This document shows positions 8,826-17,386 of a stretch of 64,000 nucleotides of DNA, piece by piece. Where the stretch lies: the NCBI RefSeq assembly GCF_027923765.1, contig NZ_AP026709.1, forward strand, positions 1,483,501-1,547,500, given 5' to 3'. Under the pieces are notes generated by a model. It was not told the origin of the DNA. It searched no databases and worked only from the letters and a program-made list of their open reading frames with translations. Source of the stretch: Pseudodesulfovibrio nedwellii. GTDB lineage: Bacteria; Desulfobacterota; Desulfovibrionia; Desulfovibrionales; Desulfovibrionaceae. Within the stretch, counting starts at the first letter, position 1, and every line of letters begins with the position of its first letter. A program made the translations under genes and the position numbers.

Positions 8826-10265
8826 TTAATCAGCCTTGATACGGAATGTGGTATTTTCCGGCGGAGTGACGGCCTTCTCCTTGGGCTGCTTCAACTGGGG
8901 AACATAGTCATACGGTACACGCATGGCACGATAAACCAGATTGTAATTACCCTTCTTGGTGTAATACGGGCTGATATATTCCCAAACAATTTCGTGATCC
9001 GGGGTCACTTCTTGGAACTGACCGACTGCGCCGTTAGTAATCATCGTGTTGCCATTGGGCAAACGCTGTGCAGAGGACACGTAATCGGAATAGAACTGAT
9101 ACTTGTTACGCATACCCATCTGCTTGGCGGAATGTTCCCACACGATTTTCAGAGTACGAGGATCGAACTCGATAACGCGGGAATAGTCACGACGAGCATT
9201 TGACCAGCCATAAGGGGCACCGGGGTTGCGCGGGCCGTAACCAGCATAACCGCCATTGTCGTAAACCATGATGTTACCTTCACCCGGCAATCCCTTGGGA
9301 ATCATGTGGGTGTGGTGCTGACCAATGATCTGGCCGAGCTTCTTGTAGGCCTTCTTGTACTTCTTGCCGTTGAATTCCCAGACGGAATCCTTGTAATAAT
9401 AGGGACCAATCTGCCAAACGAGCTTGCCCGTCTTCTTGTCGATGATGCAGGACGTGTTGGTCTGCCGGTTGGAAATAATGATATTATCCGGGTTGAACAT
9501 GGAATACGTCTTCGGATCTTCATCGTACCACTTGTTGGGGCCGAGATAGGAAGCCGCGTTGACATGAATCCAGTCGCCACCCTTCTTGCCCGGAGTACGG
9601 GTCATGGAGAAAGTGGGGTACTTGCGCAGAGTCTTCTTGAATTCCGGGGGGAAATTCATTTCGTCAAAATGGTCGGAAGCGAGCCATTCCCAAATGATCT
9701 TGCCGTTCTTATCCACTTCCACGATATAATCGTCGTACAATTCTTTTTTCGTAATCTTATCATTGTGTACGAACTTGTGGGACAAAATCAACATCTTGCC
9801 CTTACGGTTGTCCACAGGCATGCCGGGAGCGTGGTAGCCGACCGGATTGCCTTCGAACTGGTAATCATGGTGCATACCAGCACGGGGAATCTTGCGAACG
9901 ACCTTTTCATTCCAATCCACAACCACGAGGTCAGTCGAAGATTCGTCGCCCCAAGTCCGACCCTTTTTCTCAGGCGAAGGACGCTTGGCACCAGCCAGAT
10001 AGCCACCCTTCAACAACTTGGGAGGATGCTCTGCCTGACAAATATCCGTCCACTGTTTGACCACGTTACCGTTCATGTCGATAAGCACGGTGCCTTCAGC
10101 TTCAACTTCGGTACCGAACACGGTAAAGCCATTCCAGCACTTCGAAGGCTTATAAATGGTCGTGCCATGAGGAAATACGGTGGGAAAGCTCATGGCCTCC
10201 ATGGGATTGACCAACGCGGTGGCGGCAAGAGCTGCGCACCCGGTCAAAAACTGACGTCTTTTCAT
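8826..10265 (-). CDS. Arylsulfotransferase (ASST) family protein, paralogue 2, Tat-type leader
   Basis: 479 residues. Unlike the other three copies, its leader is MKRRQFLTGCAALAATALV: a twin-arginine RRxFL motif overlapping a possible lipobox (LTGC), so it may be Tat-exported and perhaps lipid-anchored. The propeller body keeps DWIHVN, GQHHTHM and YSRVIEFD and is closest to paralogue 1 (both have a YLGPN(R/K)WYD insertion). The gene is preceded by a sigma-54-like site (10338-10353) and followed by the HhH gene. Function as an aryl-sulfate sulfotransferase follows from the family; the substrate and any cofactor that would need Tat export are not evident. Confidence 0.85.
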   Translation of the reverse strand: MKRRQFLTGCAALAATALVNPMEAMSFPTVFPHGTTIYKPSKCWNGFTVFGTEVEAEGTVLIDMNGNVVKQWTDICQAEHPPKLLKGGYLAGAKRPSPEKKGRTWGDESSTDLVVVDWNEKVVRKIPRAGMHHDYQFEGNPVGYHAPGMPVDNRKGKMLILSHKFVHNDKITKKELYDDYIVEVDKNGKIIWEWLASDHFDEMNFPPEFKKTLRKYPTFSMTRTPGKKGGDWIHVNAASYLGPNKWYDEDPKTYSMFNPDNIIISNRQTNTSCIIDKKTGKLVWQIGPYYYKDSVWEFNGKKYKKAYKKLGQIIGQHHTHMIPKGLPGEGNIMVYDNGGYAGYGPRNPGAPYGWSNARRDYSRVIEFDPRTLKIVWEHSAKQMGMRNKYQFYSDYVSSAQRLPNGNTMITNGAVGQFQEVTPDHEIVWEYISPYYTKKGNYNLVYRAMRVPYDYVPQLKQPKEKAVTPPENTTFRIKAD

Positions 10266-10337
10266 GTCCTCTCCTTAAAGTTCACTTCCACGACATTGAC
10301 TGCCACGGATAAGATTATGCAATTTCACTTCACATAA

Positions 10338-10353
10338 AGCACAGATCGTGCCG
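10338..10353 (-). promoter_or_regulatory. Sigma-54-like promoter of sulfotransferase 2
   Basis: The minus strand reads CGGCACG-ATCT-GTGCT, keeping the essential GG and GC dinucleotides at the correct 10-nt spacing. It is about 73 nt before the ATG. Confidence 0.6.
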
Positions 10354-10464
10354 AAAAGAATTTTCATAGTATTTTAATGAGATAGAGAACAAAGCAACAT
10401 CTTTTGAGTGCGTCCTCATGCACACTCGCCCGAACAGTGTACGGACTGACGCACACCCGGAGAT

Positions 10465-10506
10465 TCAAAAGAAAGGCCCCCTGCACACAAAGGGTGCAGG
10501 GGGCCT
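10465..10506 (-). terminator. Intrinsic terminator of sulfotransferase 3
   Basis: A 13-bp perfect GC-rich stem (AGGCCCCCTGCAC and its complement) with a short loop, followed on the minus strand by TTTCTTTTG, just after the stop of the gene at 10531. Confidence 0.87.
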
Positions 10507-10530
10507 GTTATTCTTTGTAATCAGATAGAC

Positions 10531-12012
10531 CTAGTATGCATGCATGGCAGGGCCATCCTCTTCTTCGGTATCATCATTTTCATTAGCGAATCCTTCGCTT
10601 GTTCCACCGTCAAGGATTGCACCACGCTTATAGTCTTTGTAAAAACGCGGACAGTCATCGCCACAAATATATCCCTGCGGAGTCATATCCTTACCCTTGA
10701 AGGCAGGATAATCCTTGCTGTAACGATAAGCGCGATGAATGTAGTTGTTTGCGATATCATACGGGGTCATCCCTTTCTTGGCCGTATATTTTTTGCTTTC
10801 ATCAAACATACAATGCGCTTCTTCACCGAATATGGGATTCACAAATTCCCAAACAACCTTGGGATTCTTGCCGCCAGTTACTTCGATCAGATGTCCCTGA
10901 CCGGTTGAAGTGATAAAAGTATTACCATTTTCCAAGCGTTGTGCGCCACCTTGGTACATGGAATAAAAACTGTTAGTCAGCTTACTTGTATACTCCCAAA
11001 CAACTTTGCCGGTTTTGGGATCCATTTCCACTGCGCGGGAACGGTTTCCTTCAGGACGATACCAACCATTGTCAAAAATCAAAAAATGACCATTTTGCAA
11101 CCAAGTAACATGGTGATTACCAAACAGTTGTTGATCACCGTTATCGATAAAGGCAGGGGCCTTTCCGGCATCATGTGTACTCGGATTACCCCATCGGTAT
11201 TCGATTTTTCCAGTCTTACGATCAATTACGTAAAATTCACCAAAGTTACGAGAATTCAGGACAATTTTTTTACCGTCTGGAGATACATCAACGGAGTTGC
11301 AATGCGTCCAATCAACAACGTCCATTAATTCGACGATGTTACGATCACCCCTGAGATACCAGTTGATATCAATCTTATCCGGTCCGGTTCCAATATGGTC
11401 CCAAATATGCCATTCCCAAACAACCTTGCCATTCTGATCAACCTCTTGGACATAATCAGCCCAAGTGTACTTGAATTGCATCCCCCACAGCTTCAAACCG
11501 CCCTTGGGCATAGCCTTGGGATCACGGCCTTTTGCAATGGCTTCTTCATTCGTTTTTCTTTCCCAGCACAACACAAGAGTATTGCCGTTAGGAAGTCTGC
11601 GAAAAGAATGATGCTGAAGAGACGTATCGCTAAAATTCTTATACTTCCATACGAGTTTGCCATCCCAATCAAACTCTTCCAAAAGCCCACCCTCTCCGCC
11701 GAAACCGACAGTGGCAGGCTTATCCAGATGGCTAGCTCGAAGCAGATGCCCATTGGGAAGCAACTGGGAGTGGGCTCCGGCTTTAAACTTGTGCTTCCAC
11801 GTATGAACAATATTGCCTTCCATATCTATCAGATAAGTAGACGTTCCCATGCCAGGATCAAATAGTGTATACCCTTCAAGAGCCTTGCCTTCTTCATACT
11901 TCAAAACACCGGTGGGCCCGGTCAATGCCTCATAAGCCTGTGCCGGAACAGCCAACACAACTGCTAACAGCGCGGCCAGTGCAAATGTGTAAAAATTGGA
12001 TTGCTTGCGCAT
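10531..12012 (-). CDS. Arylsulfotransferase (ASST) family protein, paralogue 3
   Basis: 493 residues with a Sec leader (MRKQSNFYTFALAALLAVVL..AQA). Propeller motifs include IDMEGNIVHTWKH, DWTHCNSV, FGNHHVTWL and SRAVEMDP. A C-terminal segment with CGDDCPRFYKDYKRGA contains a CxxxC pair, and the tail is acidic, ending EEDGPAMHAY. It is a tandem duplicate of the gene at 12246-13760: leader, CGDDCPRF segment and last seven codons are nearly identical, even at DNA level around the stop codon. It has its own sigma-54-like promoter and terminator, so it is a monocistronic unit. Sulfotransfer activity is a family-level assignment. Confidence 0.87.
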   Translation of the reverse strand: MRKQSNFYTFALAALLAVVLAVPAQAYEALTGPTGVLKYEEGKALEGYTLFDPGMGTSTYLIDMEGNIVHTWKHKFKAGAHSQLLPNGHLLRASHLDKPATVGFGGEGGLLEEFDWDGKLVWKYKNFSDTSLQHHSFRRLPNGNTLVLCWERKTNEEAIAKGRDPKAMPKGGLKLWGMQFKYTWADYVQEVDQNGKVVWEWHIWDHIGTGPDKIDINWYLRGDRNIVELMDVVDWTHCNSVDVSPDGKKIVLNSRNFGEFYVIDRKTGKIEYRWGNPSTHDAGKAPAFIDNGDQQLFGNHHVTWLQNGHFLIFDNGWYRPEGNRSRAVEMDPKTGKVVWEYTSKLTNSFYSMYQGGAQRLENGNTFITSTGQGHLIEVTGGKNPKVVWEFVNPIFGEEAHCMFDESKKYTAKKGMTPYDIANNYIHRAYRYSKDYPAFKGKDMTPQGYICGDDCPRFYKDYKRGAILDGGTSEGFANENDDTEEEDGPAMHAY

Positions 12013-12054
12013 TCGTCCTCCTCAAAATGATTGTTACAGTAGATACACCTACAA

Positions 12055-12070
12055 TCCAACTTCCGTGCCA
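12055..12070 (-). promoter_or_regulatory. Sigma-54-like promoter of sulfotransferase 3
   Basis: The minus strand reads TGGCACG-GAAG-TTGGA: a perfect -24 element and a -12 element with G in place of C. The same TTGGA variant is found before paralogue 4. It lies 43 nt before the start codon. Confidence 0.65.
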
Positions 12071-12188
12071 TTATTCTATTTTTTATTACTCAATATATTC
12101 AGACACTTAAACTCAATTTAAAATTCATTCATGCCAAGTTCCGCACACCACACAAAGCGACTGTGTTAACGCCCGCACAGAAGTCCAT

Positions 12189-12215
12189 AAAAAAAGACGA
12201 CCCCGAAGGGCCGCC
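12189..12215 (-). terminator. Intrinsic terminator of sulfotransferase 4
   Basis: On the minus strand GGCGGCCC-TTCG-GGGTCGTC forms an 8-bp stem (two G-U pairs) capped by a stable UUCG tetraloop and followed by TTTTTTT. Confidence 0.87.
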
Positions 12216-12245
12216 CTGTTTGAATTCATATAATATCGTAAAGAC

Positions 12246-13760
12246 CTAGTATGCATGCATGGCGGGGCCATCTTCTTCCATGCTGTCGTCTTCCTCATCA
12301 GCGTATTCGTCTGTATCGCCGCCTAAGGTTGCACCCTTTTTAAAGTCACGGAAAAAACGCGGACAATCATCGCCACAAACATATTCTTGTGGAGTAAGGT
12401 CTCTCCCTTTCAGACCAGGGTAGTCCGGGCCGTAACGGAACGCACGATGAATCATGCCCCACATGGAATCATCATGACCATCATAGATAGCATCTTCGTC
12501 ACCCAATACGCACTTAGCCTTACCAAAGACGAAGGGATTAACAAATTCCCACACGATTTTCTTATCGTTTGTTACTTCCATGACGTGACCACCATGGGTG
12601 GAACAAATCAAGGTGTTGCCATTGGGCAGACGCTGCACTCCACCCTGACGATGAGAGGAAAAGCTGTTGCTGTGCTGTGTATGAAATTCCCAAACGACCT
12701 TACTCGTCTTAGGATTGACTTCAACTGCACGAGAAAGTCGCTTCTCCGGTGCTTCAGAACCGTTATCAAAAAGGAGAACGTTACCATTCTCCAATGGAAC
12801 CGCGCAATGCTGGCCCCATATTTTCTGATCGCCATTGTTGTACCAACTTGGCTTTTGGGCCTTGGGATTCCAAGCGGTATCGTTACCCCAGCGATACTCA
12901 ATTTCACCGGTCTTGTGATTAACAAAATAAAACTCGGACAAGTTACGGGAGTTCAACACGATGGTATCAGTTTCCGGGATATAACTGACCGTATTGAAAT
13001 GAGACCAATCGTATGATGAATAAATGGAACCAACCGGTTTCGGAAGAACATAATTAAAATCGAGTTTTTTTGGTCCCTTACCCATATGATCGGCTGTATG
13101 CCATTCCCAGACAGTCTTTCCTTTGGAATCAACTTCACGAACGAAATCATTCCAAAAACCTTCATGACTAGCCCCTTGATACACAACAGGCTCGGAAGGG
13201 ATAGTCTTGGGATCACGACCCTTTTTTATGGCCTCTTCCTTGGTCATGTATTCCCAGCCAAGGATCAGGGTGTTGCCATTGGGCATACGATGGAAAGTAT
13301 GGTGATGGATCTCCTTGTACGGCTCGGCCATCTCATATTCCCAAACGACATTGCCGTCCCAGTCGATTTCTTGAACGATGCCACAAGCACCTCCAACACC
13401 GACATATTTTTTGAGATCTTTTTTACCCAGTTTCTTCCCATATTTCTTCTCCAGCTGCTTCTGCTGATTGACACGTCCACCACGAAGAAGATTTCCATTA
13501 GGCAACAGCTCAGCATACAAACCAGGACCTGTTTCGCAATCCCACGTGTGAACAATATTACCTTCCATATCAATCAGGTAAGTAGTCTTGCTCCCAACTT
13601 GGGGCGAAAACAGGGTATAACCTTCGTAGGCTTTTCCTTTTTCATATTTCAGGACGCCGGTGGGTCCTGTAGCAGCCTCATAAGCCTGTGCCGGTACAGT
13701 GAGCACAACCGCCAGCATAGCGGCCAGTGCAAATGTGTAAAAATAGGATTGCTTGCGCAT
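12246..13760 (-). CDS. Arylsulfotransferase (ASST) family protein, paralogue 4
   Basis: 504 residues, Sec leader almost identical to paralogue 3. It keeps IDMEGNIVHTWDC, DWSHFNTV, SRAVEVNP and the C-terminal CGDDCPRFFRDFKKGA and EEDGPAMHAY segments. At the position of HHTHM/HHVTW of the other copies it has WGQHCAVP, so one of the paired His residues is Cys; this may alter activity or metal binding. An extra Lys-rich insertion (about 100-120, LEKKYGKKLGKKDLKKY) is absent from paralogue 3. A sigma-54-like promoter lies at 13803-13818 and its own terminator at 12189-12215. The upstream neighbour is the response regulator at 13941. Confidence 0.87.
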   Translation of the reverse strand: MRKQSYFYTFALAAMLAVVLTVPAQAYEAATGPTGVLKYEKGKAYEGYTLFSPQVGSKTTYLIDMEGNIVHTWDCETGPGLYAELLPNGNLLRGGRVNQQKQLEKKYGKKLGKKDLKKYVGVGGACGIVQEIDWDGNVVWEYEMAEPYKEIHHHTFHRMPNGNTLILGWEYMTKEEAIKKGRDPKTIPSEPVVYQGASHEGFWNDFVREVDSKGKTVWEWHTADHMGKGPKKLDFNYVLPKPVGSIYSSYDWSHFNTVSYIPETDTIVLNSRNLSEFYFVNHKTGEIEYRWGNDTAWNPKAQKPSWYNNGDQKIWGQHCAVPLENGNVLLFDNGSEAPEKRLSRAVEVNPKTSKVVWEFHTQHSNSFSSHRQGGVQRLPNGNTLICSTHGGHVMEVTNDKKIVWEFVNPFVFGKAKCVLGDEDAIYDGHDDSMWGMIHRAFRYGPDYPGLKGRDLTPQEYVCGDDCPRFFRDFKKGATLGGDTDEYADEEDDSMEEDGPAMHAY

Positions 13761-13802
13761 TTGTCCTCCTCAAAAAATTTGTTACAATAGATGCGCTTCT
13801 AA

Positions 13803-13818
13803 TCCAACAATCATGCCA
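13803..13818 (-). promoter_or_regulatory. Sigma-54-like promoter of sulfotransferase 4
   Basis: The minus strand reads TGGCATG-ATTG-TTGGA, the same arrangement and the same -12 variant as before paralogue 3, 43 nt before the start codon. Confidence 0.62.
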
Positions 13819-13940
13819 GCACACAAAATGAAAAATTTCACAATATTATAAGCTATTACGGCACCACAAAAGGCCACATGTGCAGAACATCGCGCGGTTT
13901 TACCGCACACTGTATAGAGCGCCGCACAGGTTGAAAAATA

Positions 13941-15296
13941 TCAAAGATTATAGGTATCGATTTTATCGTAGAGCGTCCGCCGACCAATGCCGAGGATCTT
14001 GGCAGCCTTGGAACGGTTGCCTTCTGCAACGGCGAGAGCCTGCCGAATAGCGGAAATTTCAGCCTTTTCAACGGCACTTTTCAACTCAACTGGCTGACTA
14101 GGATTTTCGTACTTGTTTTGAGCACATGTTCTCGCATTGGTACACAAGGAATCAAGCGTAATGATATTATCGTCTGAAAGCAGCACAGCACGCTCAATAA
14201 CATTCTCCAGCTCACGAATATTCCCCTTCCACGGTGAATCCATAAGCATTTGTAAAGCACTCGGAGACAATTCTGTAACATCCTTGTTGTACCGGGTGTT
14301 GAACTTGCGCACAAAGTGATCGACAAACAACAGAAGATCATCCTGTCGTTCTCGCAAAGGAGGCAATCGCAACGGGATAACAGCCAAACGGTAATAAAGA
14401 TCCTTACGGAACTCGCCTGTTTCCACCCCTTCGTCCAGGTTCCGACTCGTGGCAGAAAGAAAACGAACATCGATATTGATAGGAGTGTTGCCACCCACTG
14501 GCTTAATCTCCAGCTCCTGAATTGCCCGAAGGAGTTTCACCTGCGTAGACGGTGACAGTTCACCTATTTCATCCAGAAAAATCGTGCCACCCTGCGCTTC
14601 TTCAAGCAGACCGCGTTTGGCGCGCGTTGCCCCGGTGAAGGCTCCCTTAACATGACCAAACAACTCACTTTCCAACAGATTTTCAGTGAGCGCACCGCAA
14701 TCAATAGTGAAAAAAGGTTTGTCTGCACGAGAACTTGCCAAATGAATCCGCTTGGCAAACATGGACTTGCCAGTACCGGTCTCGCCCTGAATGAGTATGG
14801 GGGCATCTGAACCAGACACCTTATCCACAGTGTTCATCATCTGCTGGATAACCGCGTTGTTGCCAATGACCATGGCACCTGTCTGATCATCTTCTTCCTG
14901 GGCATTGAAAGATTCCAGTTTGCGATGCAACTCACCGTGTTCGATGGCCCGGCGGGCGAGTAAAGCCAACTCCTGAGTCTTAAACGGCTTGGTAATATAA
15001 TGGTAGGCACCAAGCTTGATGGCATCCACCGCCGTCTCAATAGACCCCGCTCCGGTCATAATTATAAAGGGCAAAATGCTATCAATAGTCCGCACCTGCT
15101 TGAGCAATTCAAGTCCGCCCATAGGCTCCATGGCAAGATCACTGACAATCAGATCATACATGGTTTCAGAGAGAGCCTTCCACGCTTCCTCACCGGACGA
15201 AGCTGTATGCACCACATATCCCTGACGGCTCAAAGATCGCTTCAGGATGGAAAGCAATTCCTGTTCATCATCTACGAGCAGTATTTTATGAAGCAT
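13941..15296 (-). CDS. NtrC-family sigma-54-dependent response regulator, second copy
   Basis: 451 residues, same architecture as the regulator at 5066. The receiver has D9/D10, D53 (VSDLAMEP) and the KPFK lysine. AAA+ has GETGTGKS, intact GAFTGA and [11 protein letters not shown]. The Fis-type HTH has NRSKAAKILGIGRRTLYDKI. It starts inside the 3' end of the kinase gene (11-nt overlap), so the pair is coupled. The recognition helix differs from the first copy only slightly (GRRTLYDKI against GRTTLYEKI), so both may bind the same enhancer sites. It sits directly upstream of sulfotransferase 4 in the same direction and probably activates the -24/-12 promoters of this locus. Confidence 0.93.
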   Translation of the reverse strand: MLHKILLVDDEQELLSILKRSLSRQGYVVHTASSGEEAWKALSETMYDLIVSDLAMEPMGGLELLKQVRTIDSILPFIIMTGAGSIETAVDAIKLGAYHYITKPFKTQELALLARRAIEHGELHRKLESFNAQEEDDQTGAMVIGNNAVIQQMMNTVDKVSGSDAPILIQGETGTGKSMFAKRIHLASSRADKPFFTIDCGALTENLLESELFGHVKGAFTGATRAKRGLLEEAQGGTIFLDEIGELSPSTQVKLLRAIQELEIKPVGGNTPINIDVRFLSATSRNLDEGVETGEFRKDLYYRLAVIPLRLPPLRERQDDLLLFVDHFVRKFNTRYNKDVTELSPSALQMLMDSPWKGNIRELENVIERAVLLSDDNIITLDSLCTNARTCAQNKYENPSQPVELKSAVEKAEISAIRQALAVAEGNRSKAAKILGIGRRTLYDKIDTYNL

Positions 15297-17238
15297 CAGT
15301 CTTATCCTTATGTCGATATGCGGGAAATTCCAAAATCATACGAGTGCCGTCCCCAGCTTCCGACTCAGCGAAGATCAAGCCGTCATGACGCTCAACCATA
15401 CGACGGGTAATAAACAGGCCCAAACCGAACCCGCCCTTGCGAGAAGTAAAAAAAGGCTCAAAAATACGTGGCAAATTCTTACGAGGAATTCCTTTCCCCT
15501 CATCTTTGACCTCCAGTCGCACAGTCTGAAGATCATGTTCTCCCTGCCGCCAAACCAAAATCTCAATAAACCCAACCCCGTCCATACTCGCCAAGGAATT
15601 AAACAGCAGATTCACTATAACCTGTTGCAAGACACGATTATCGCCTCGAATAAAGAGAGGGCCGTCCTCCACACGCACTTCAATTCTGCTCTTTTTCGCC
15701 TTGGGACCAAGCAGGGAAAGCGACTCATAAATCATGTCGCCTACATTGATTTTTTTCAAAGAAATGGGTTTAGGGGAAGCCGCTTCAAGCAGGCCTTTGG
15801 TTATCTCACCCGCACGGATGGCATTCCGCTGAATGGCAGACAATCCTTCCTTCACATCCTTGTCAACATTAGCTTCACACAAAAGCTCTTCGGCGTTGGC
15901 CTGAATAATGCCCAACGGGTTGTTGACTTCATGGGCTATACTTGCCGCCATCTTCCCGATAATTCCAAGTCGCTCAGATTGAATGAGTTCCTCTTCCATA
16001 CGATTACGTTCCATCACATTTCGCGCAAAGAGACAGGCAAGGAGCTCTGTATGCAACGGCCCCTGTATAACGCGACCGGCAATCTCCACTTCCATCGGGT
16101 TGCCTGACACACTCTGCATGCTGAATTCATGCTTGTCGCACCCGTCATTAAAAACTTTGGTCAAAAACGCCGCGATTTCATCAACATCATCAGGGACCAT
16201 GATCTGCCCAAGATTCACAATATCATCCTGATCCGGAAACAAAAGAAATGATTGAGCGCGCTCGTTGGCGTGCAAGATATCGCCAGCCTCGTTGACCAAA
16301 AAAATCACATCCGGGGAAGACTCGATCAAATCACGATACCGTTGTTCTGTCCGACGTAAATCGCTGGCAGCTTTGTCCACTCGACGTTTGAGCGAAACAT
16401 TCCACAAAACAATACCGATAAAAATCAAGCCGACTATCGCCACAGCAATGGCAATATGTTTGGCATAGTAAGTGAGGCCGTCCCTTCGCGAATGCTCACC
16501 AAACCATTTATCTCGCAATTGAGCCAAATGTCCGGTTTCCCGCAAGTGCCGCACGGCAGACATCAGGTCAGCGGCAAACTGCCTGTCGTGCCGAGAAACA
16601 GACAGTCCAAGAGGCACTTCACCCAAGACCTTCCCTTTTTTCTCGATATTCGAAAAACCATTCTGATCGATCAGGTAATCCGCCACCCTCTCGGACGGCG
16701 CCACAAAAATTTCAACAACACCCTGATCAAGCATACTCAAGGCTTCAAGCGGAGAGGTCACTCTGATCACATCATCGCCGAACTCGACTTCCGGGCTATA
16801 GGGAGCCCCGGTAATAGCCACCACACGCTTGCCAGCGAGTTTATTTGAATTATTAACCACTGGACTCTTCGTGTTGACGAAAAGATGATTACGCAGACTG
16901 TATCCCAGCGGAATAAAAACAAATGAAGAACGGGAAGATGGACGTGATCCGTGTGCCATGAGGTCAAGTTGCCCGTCTGCATACATGCGAGGGTAGTCAA
17001 CCAGACTATCTACAAGGACAAATTCGATATCCGCATCAAGCAGTTCACCAAGCAAAACCCATTCATCGATGGAATAACCACGAACCCCTTGTTCGCCATC
17101 CTGCATGGCAAGAAACGAAAATGGTGGAGATATAGCCCGAATACCAACTTTGCAAGTCTCACGACACCACGCATTGCCAGCGGAAAAGAAAAGAACAAAC
17201 GCCATAAGAATCAGGCTGAGGTAAACGGAGCGTCGCAT
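15286..17238 (-). CDS. Sensor histidine kinase with solute-binding-protein and PAS domains, second copy
   Basis: 650 residues from the ATG at 17238, chosen because a Sec leader (MRRSVYLSLILMAFVLFFSA) begins there; the open frame continues 55 codons further upstream without a plausible start. The SBP_bac_3-type domain ends in LRDKWFGE. A transmembrane helix lies at about 262-284, PAS at about 300-405 (LIESSPDVIFLV), HisKA has His436 (SIAHEVNNPLG), and HATPase_c has DEGKGI, FEPFFTS and GFGLGLF motifs. It is paralogous to the kinase at 3129-5066; the binding domains have diverged most, which suggests different but related ligands. It is encoded at the end of the long minus-strand gene set that begins at 23354. 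Confidence 0.9.
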   Translation of the reverse strand: MRRSVYLSLILMAFVLFFSAGNAWCRETCKVGIRAISPPFSFLAMQDGEQGVRGYSIDEWVLLGELLDADIEFVLVDSLVDYPRMYADGQLDLMAHGSRPSSRSSFVFIPLGYSLRNHLFVNTKSPVVNNSNKLAGKRVVAITGAPYSPEVEFGDDVIRVTSPLEALSMLDQGVVEIFVAPSERVADYLIDQNGFSNIEKKGKVLGEVPLGLSVSRHDRQFAADLMSAVRHLRETGHLAQLRDKWFGEHSRRDGLTYYAKHIAIAVAIVGLIFIGIVLWNVSLKRRVDKAASDLRRTEQRYRDLIESSPDVIFLVNEAGDILHANERAQSFLLFPDQDDIVNLGQIMVPDDVDEIAAFLTKVFNDGCDKHEFSMQSVSGNPMEVEIAGRVIQGPLHTELLACLFARNVMERNRMEEELIQSERLGIIGKMAASIAHEVNNPLGIIQANAEELLCEANVDKDVKEGLSAIQRNAIRAGEITKGLLEAASPKPISLKKINVGDMIYESLSLLGPKAKKSRIEVRVEDGPLFIRGDNRVLQQVIVNLLFNSLASMDGVGFIEILVWRQGEHDLQTVRLEVKDEGKGIPRKNLPRIFEPFFTSRKGGFGLGLFITRRMVERHDGLIFAESEAGDGTRMILEFPAYRHKDKTDAS

Positions 17239-17309
17239 GCCGGTCCCATAACGCAAAGAGCCACTATGCACCAGCCCGTACAACGTCCATTTCCCAAAAA
17301 CAGGGACTG

Positions 17310-17333
17310 CCCCCGGCATGTCTATGCCGGGGG
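17310..17333 (-). other. Hairpin between the DUF1573 gene and the kinase gene
   Basis: A 10-bp perfect stem (CCCCCGGCAT and its complement) with a 4-nt loop. On the minus strand a TTTTT run comes only about 9 nt later, so it may be a weak terminator or attenuator that lowers kinase/regulator expression relative to the upstream genes. Confidence 0.6.
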
Positions 17334-17386
17334 AAATCTCAGGGAGGAGGTATGATGAATTTATACTATTCATCTGGTTATGATAA

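Noticed and set aside
7010..10337. Long open frames on the plus strand opposite the sulfotransferase genes (337 and 343 codons)
   Set aside because: They mirror the strongly biased codons of the minus-strand genes, have no ribosome sites and show no protein family pattern.
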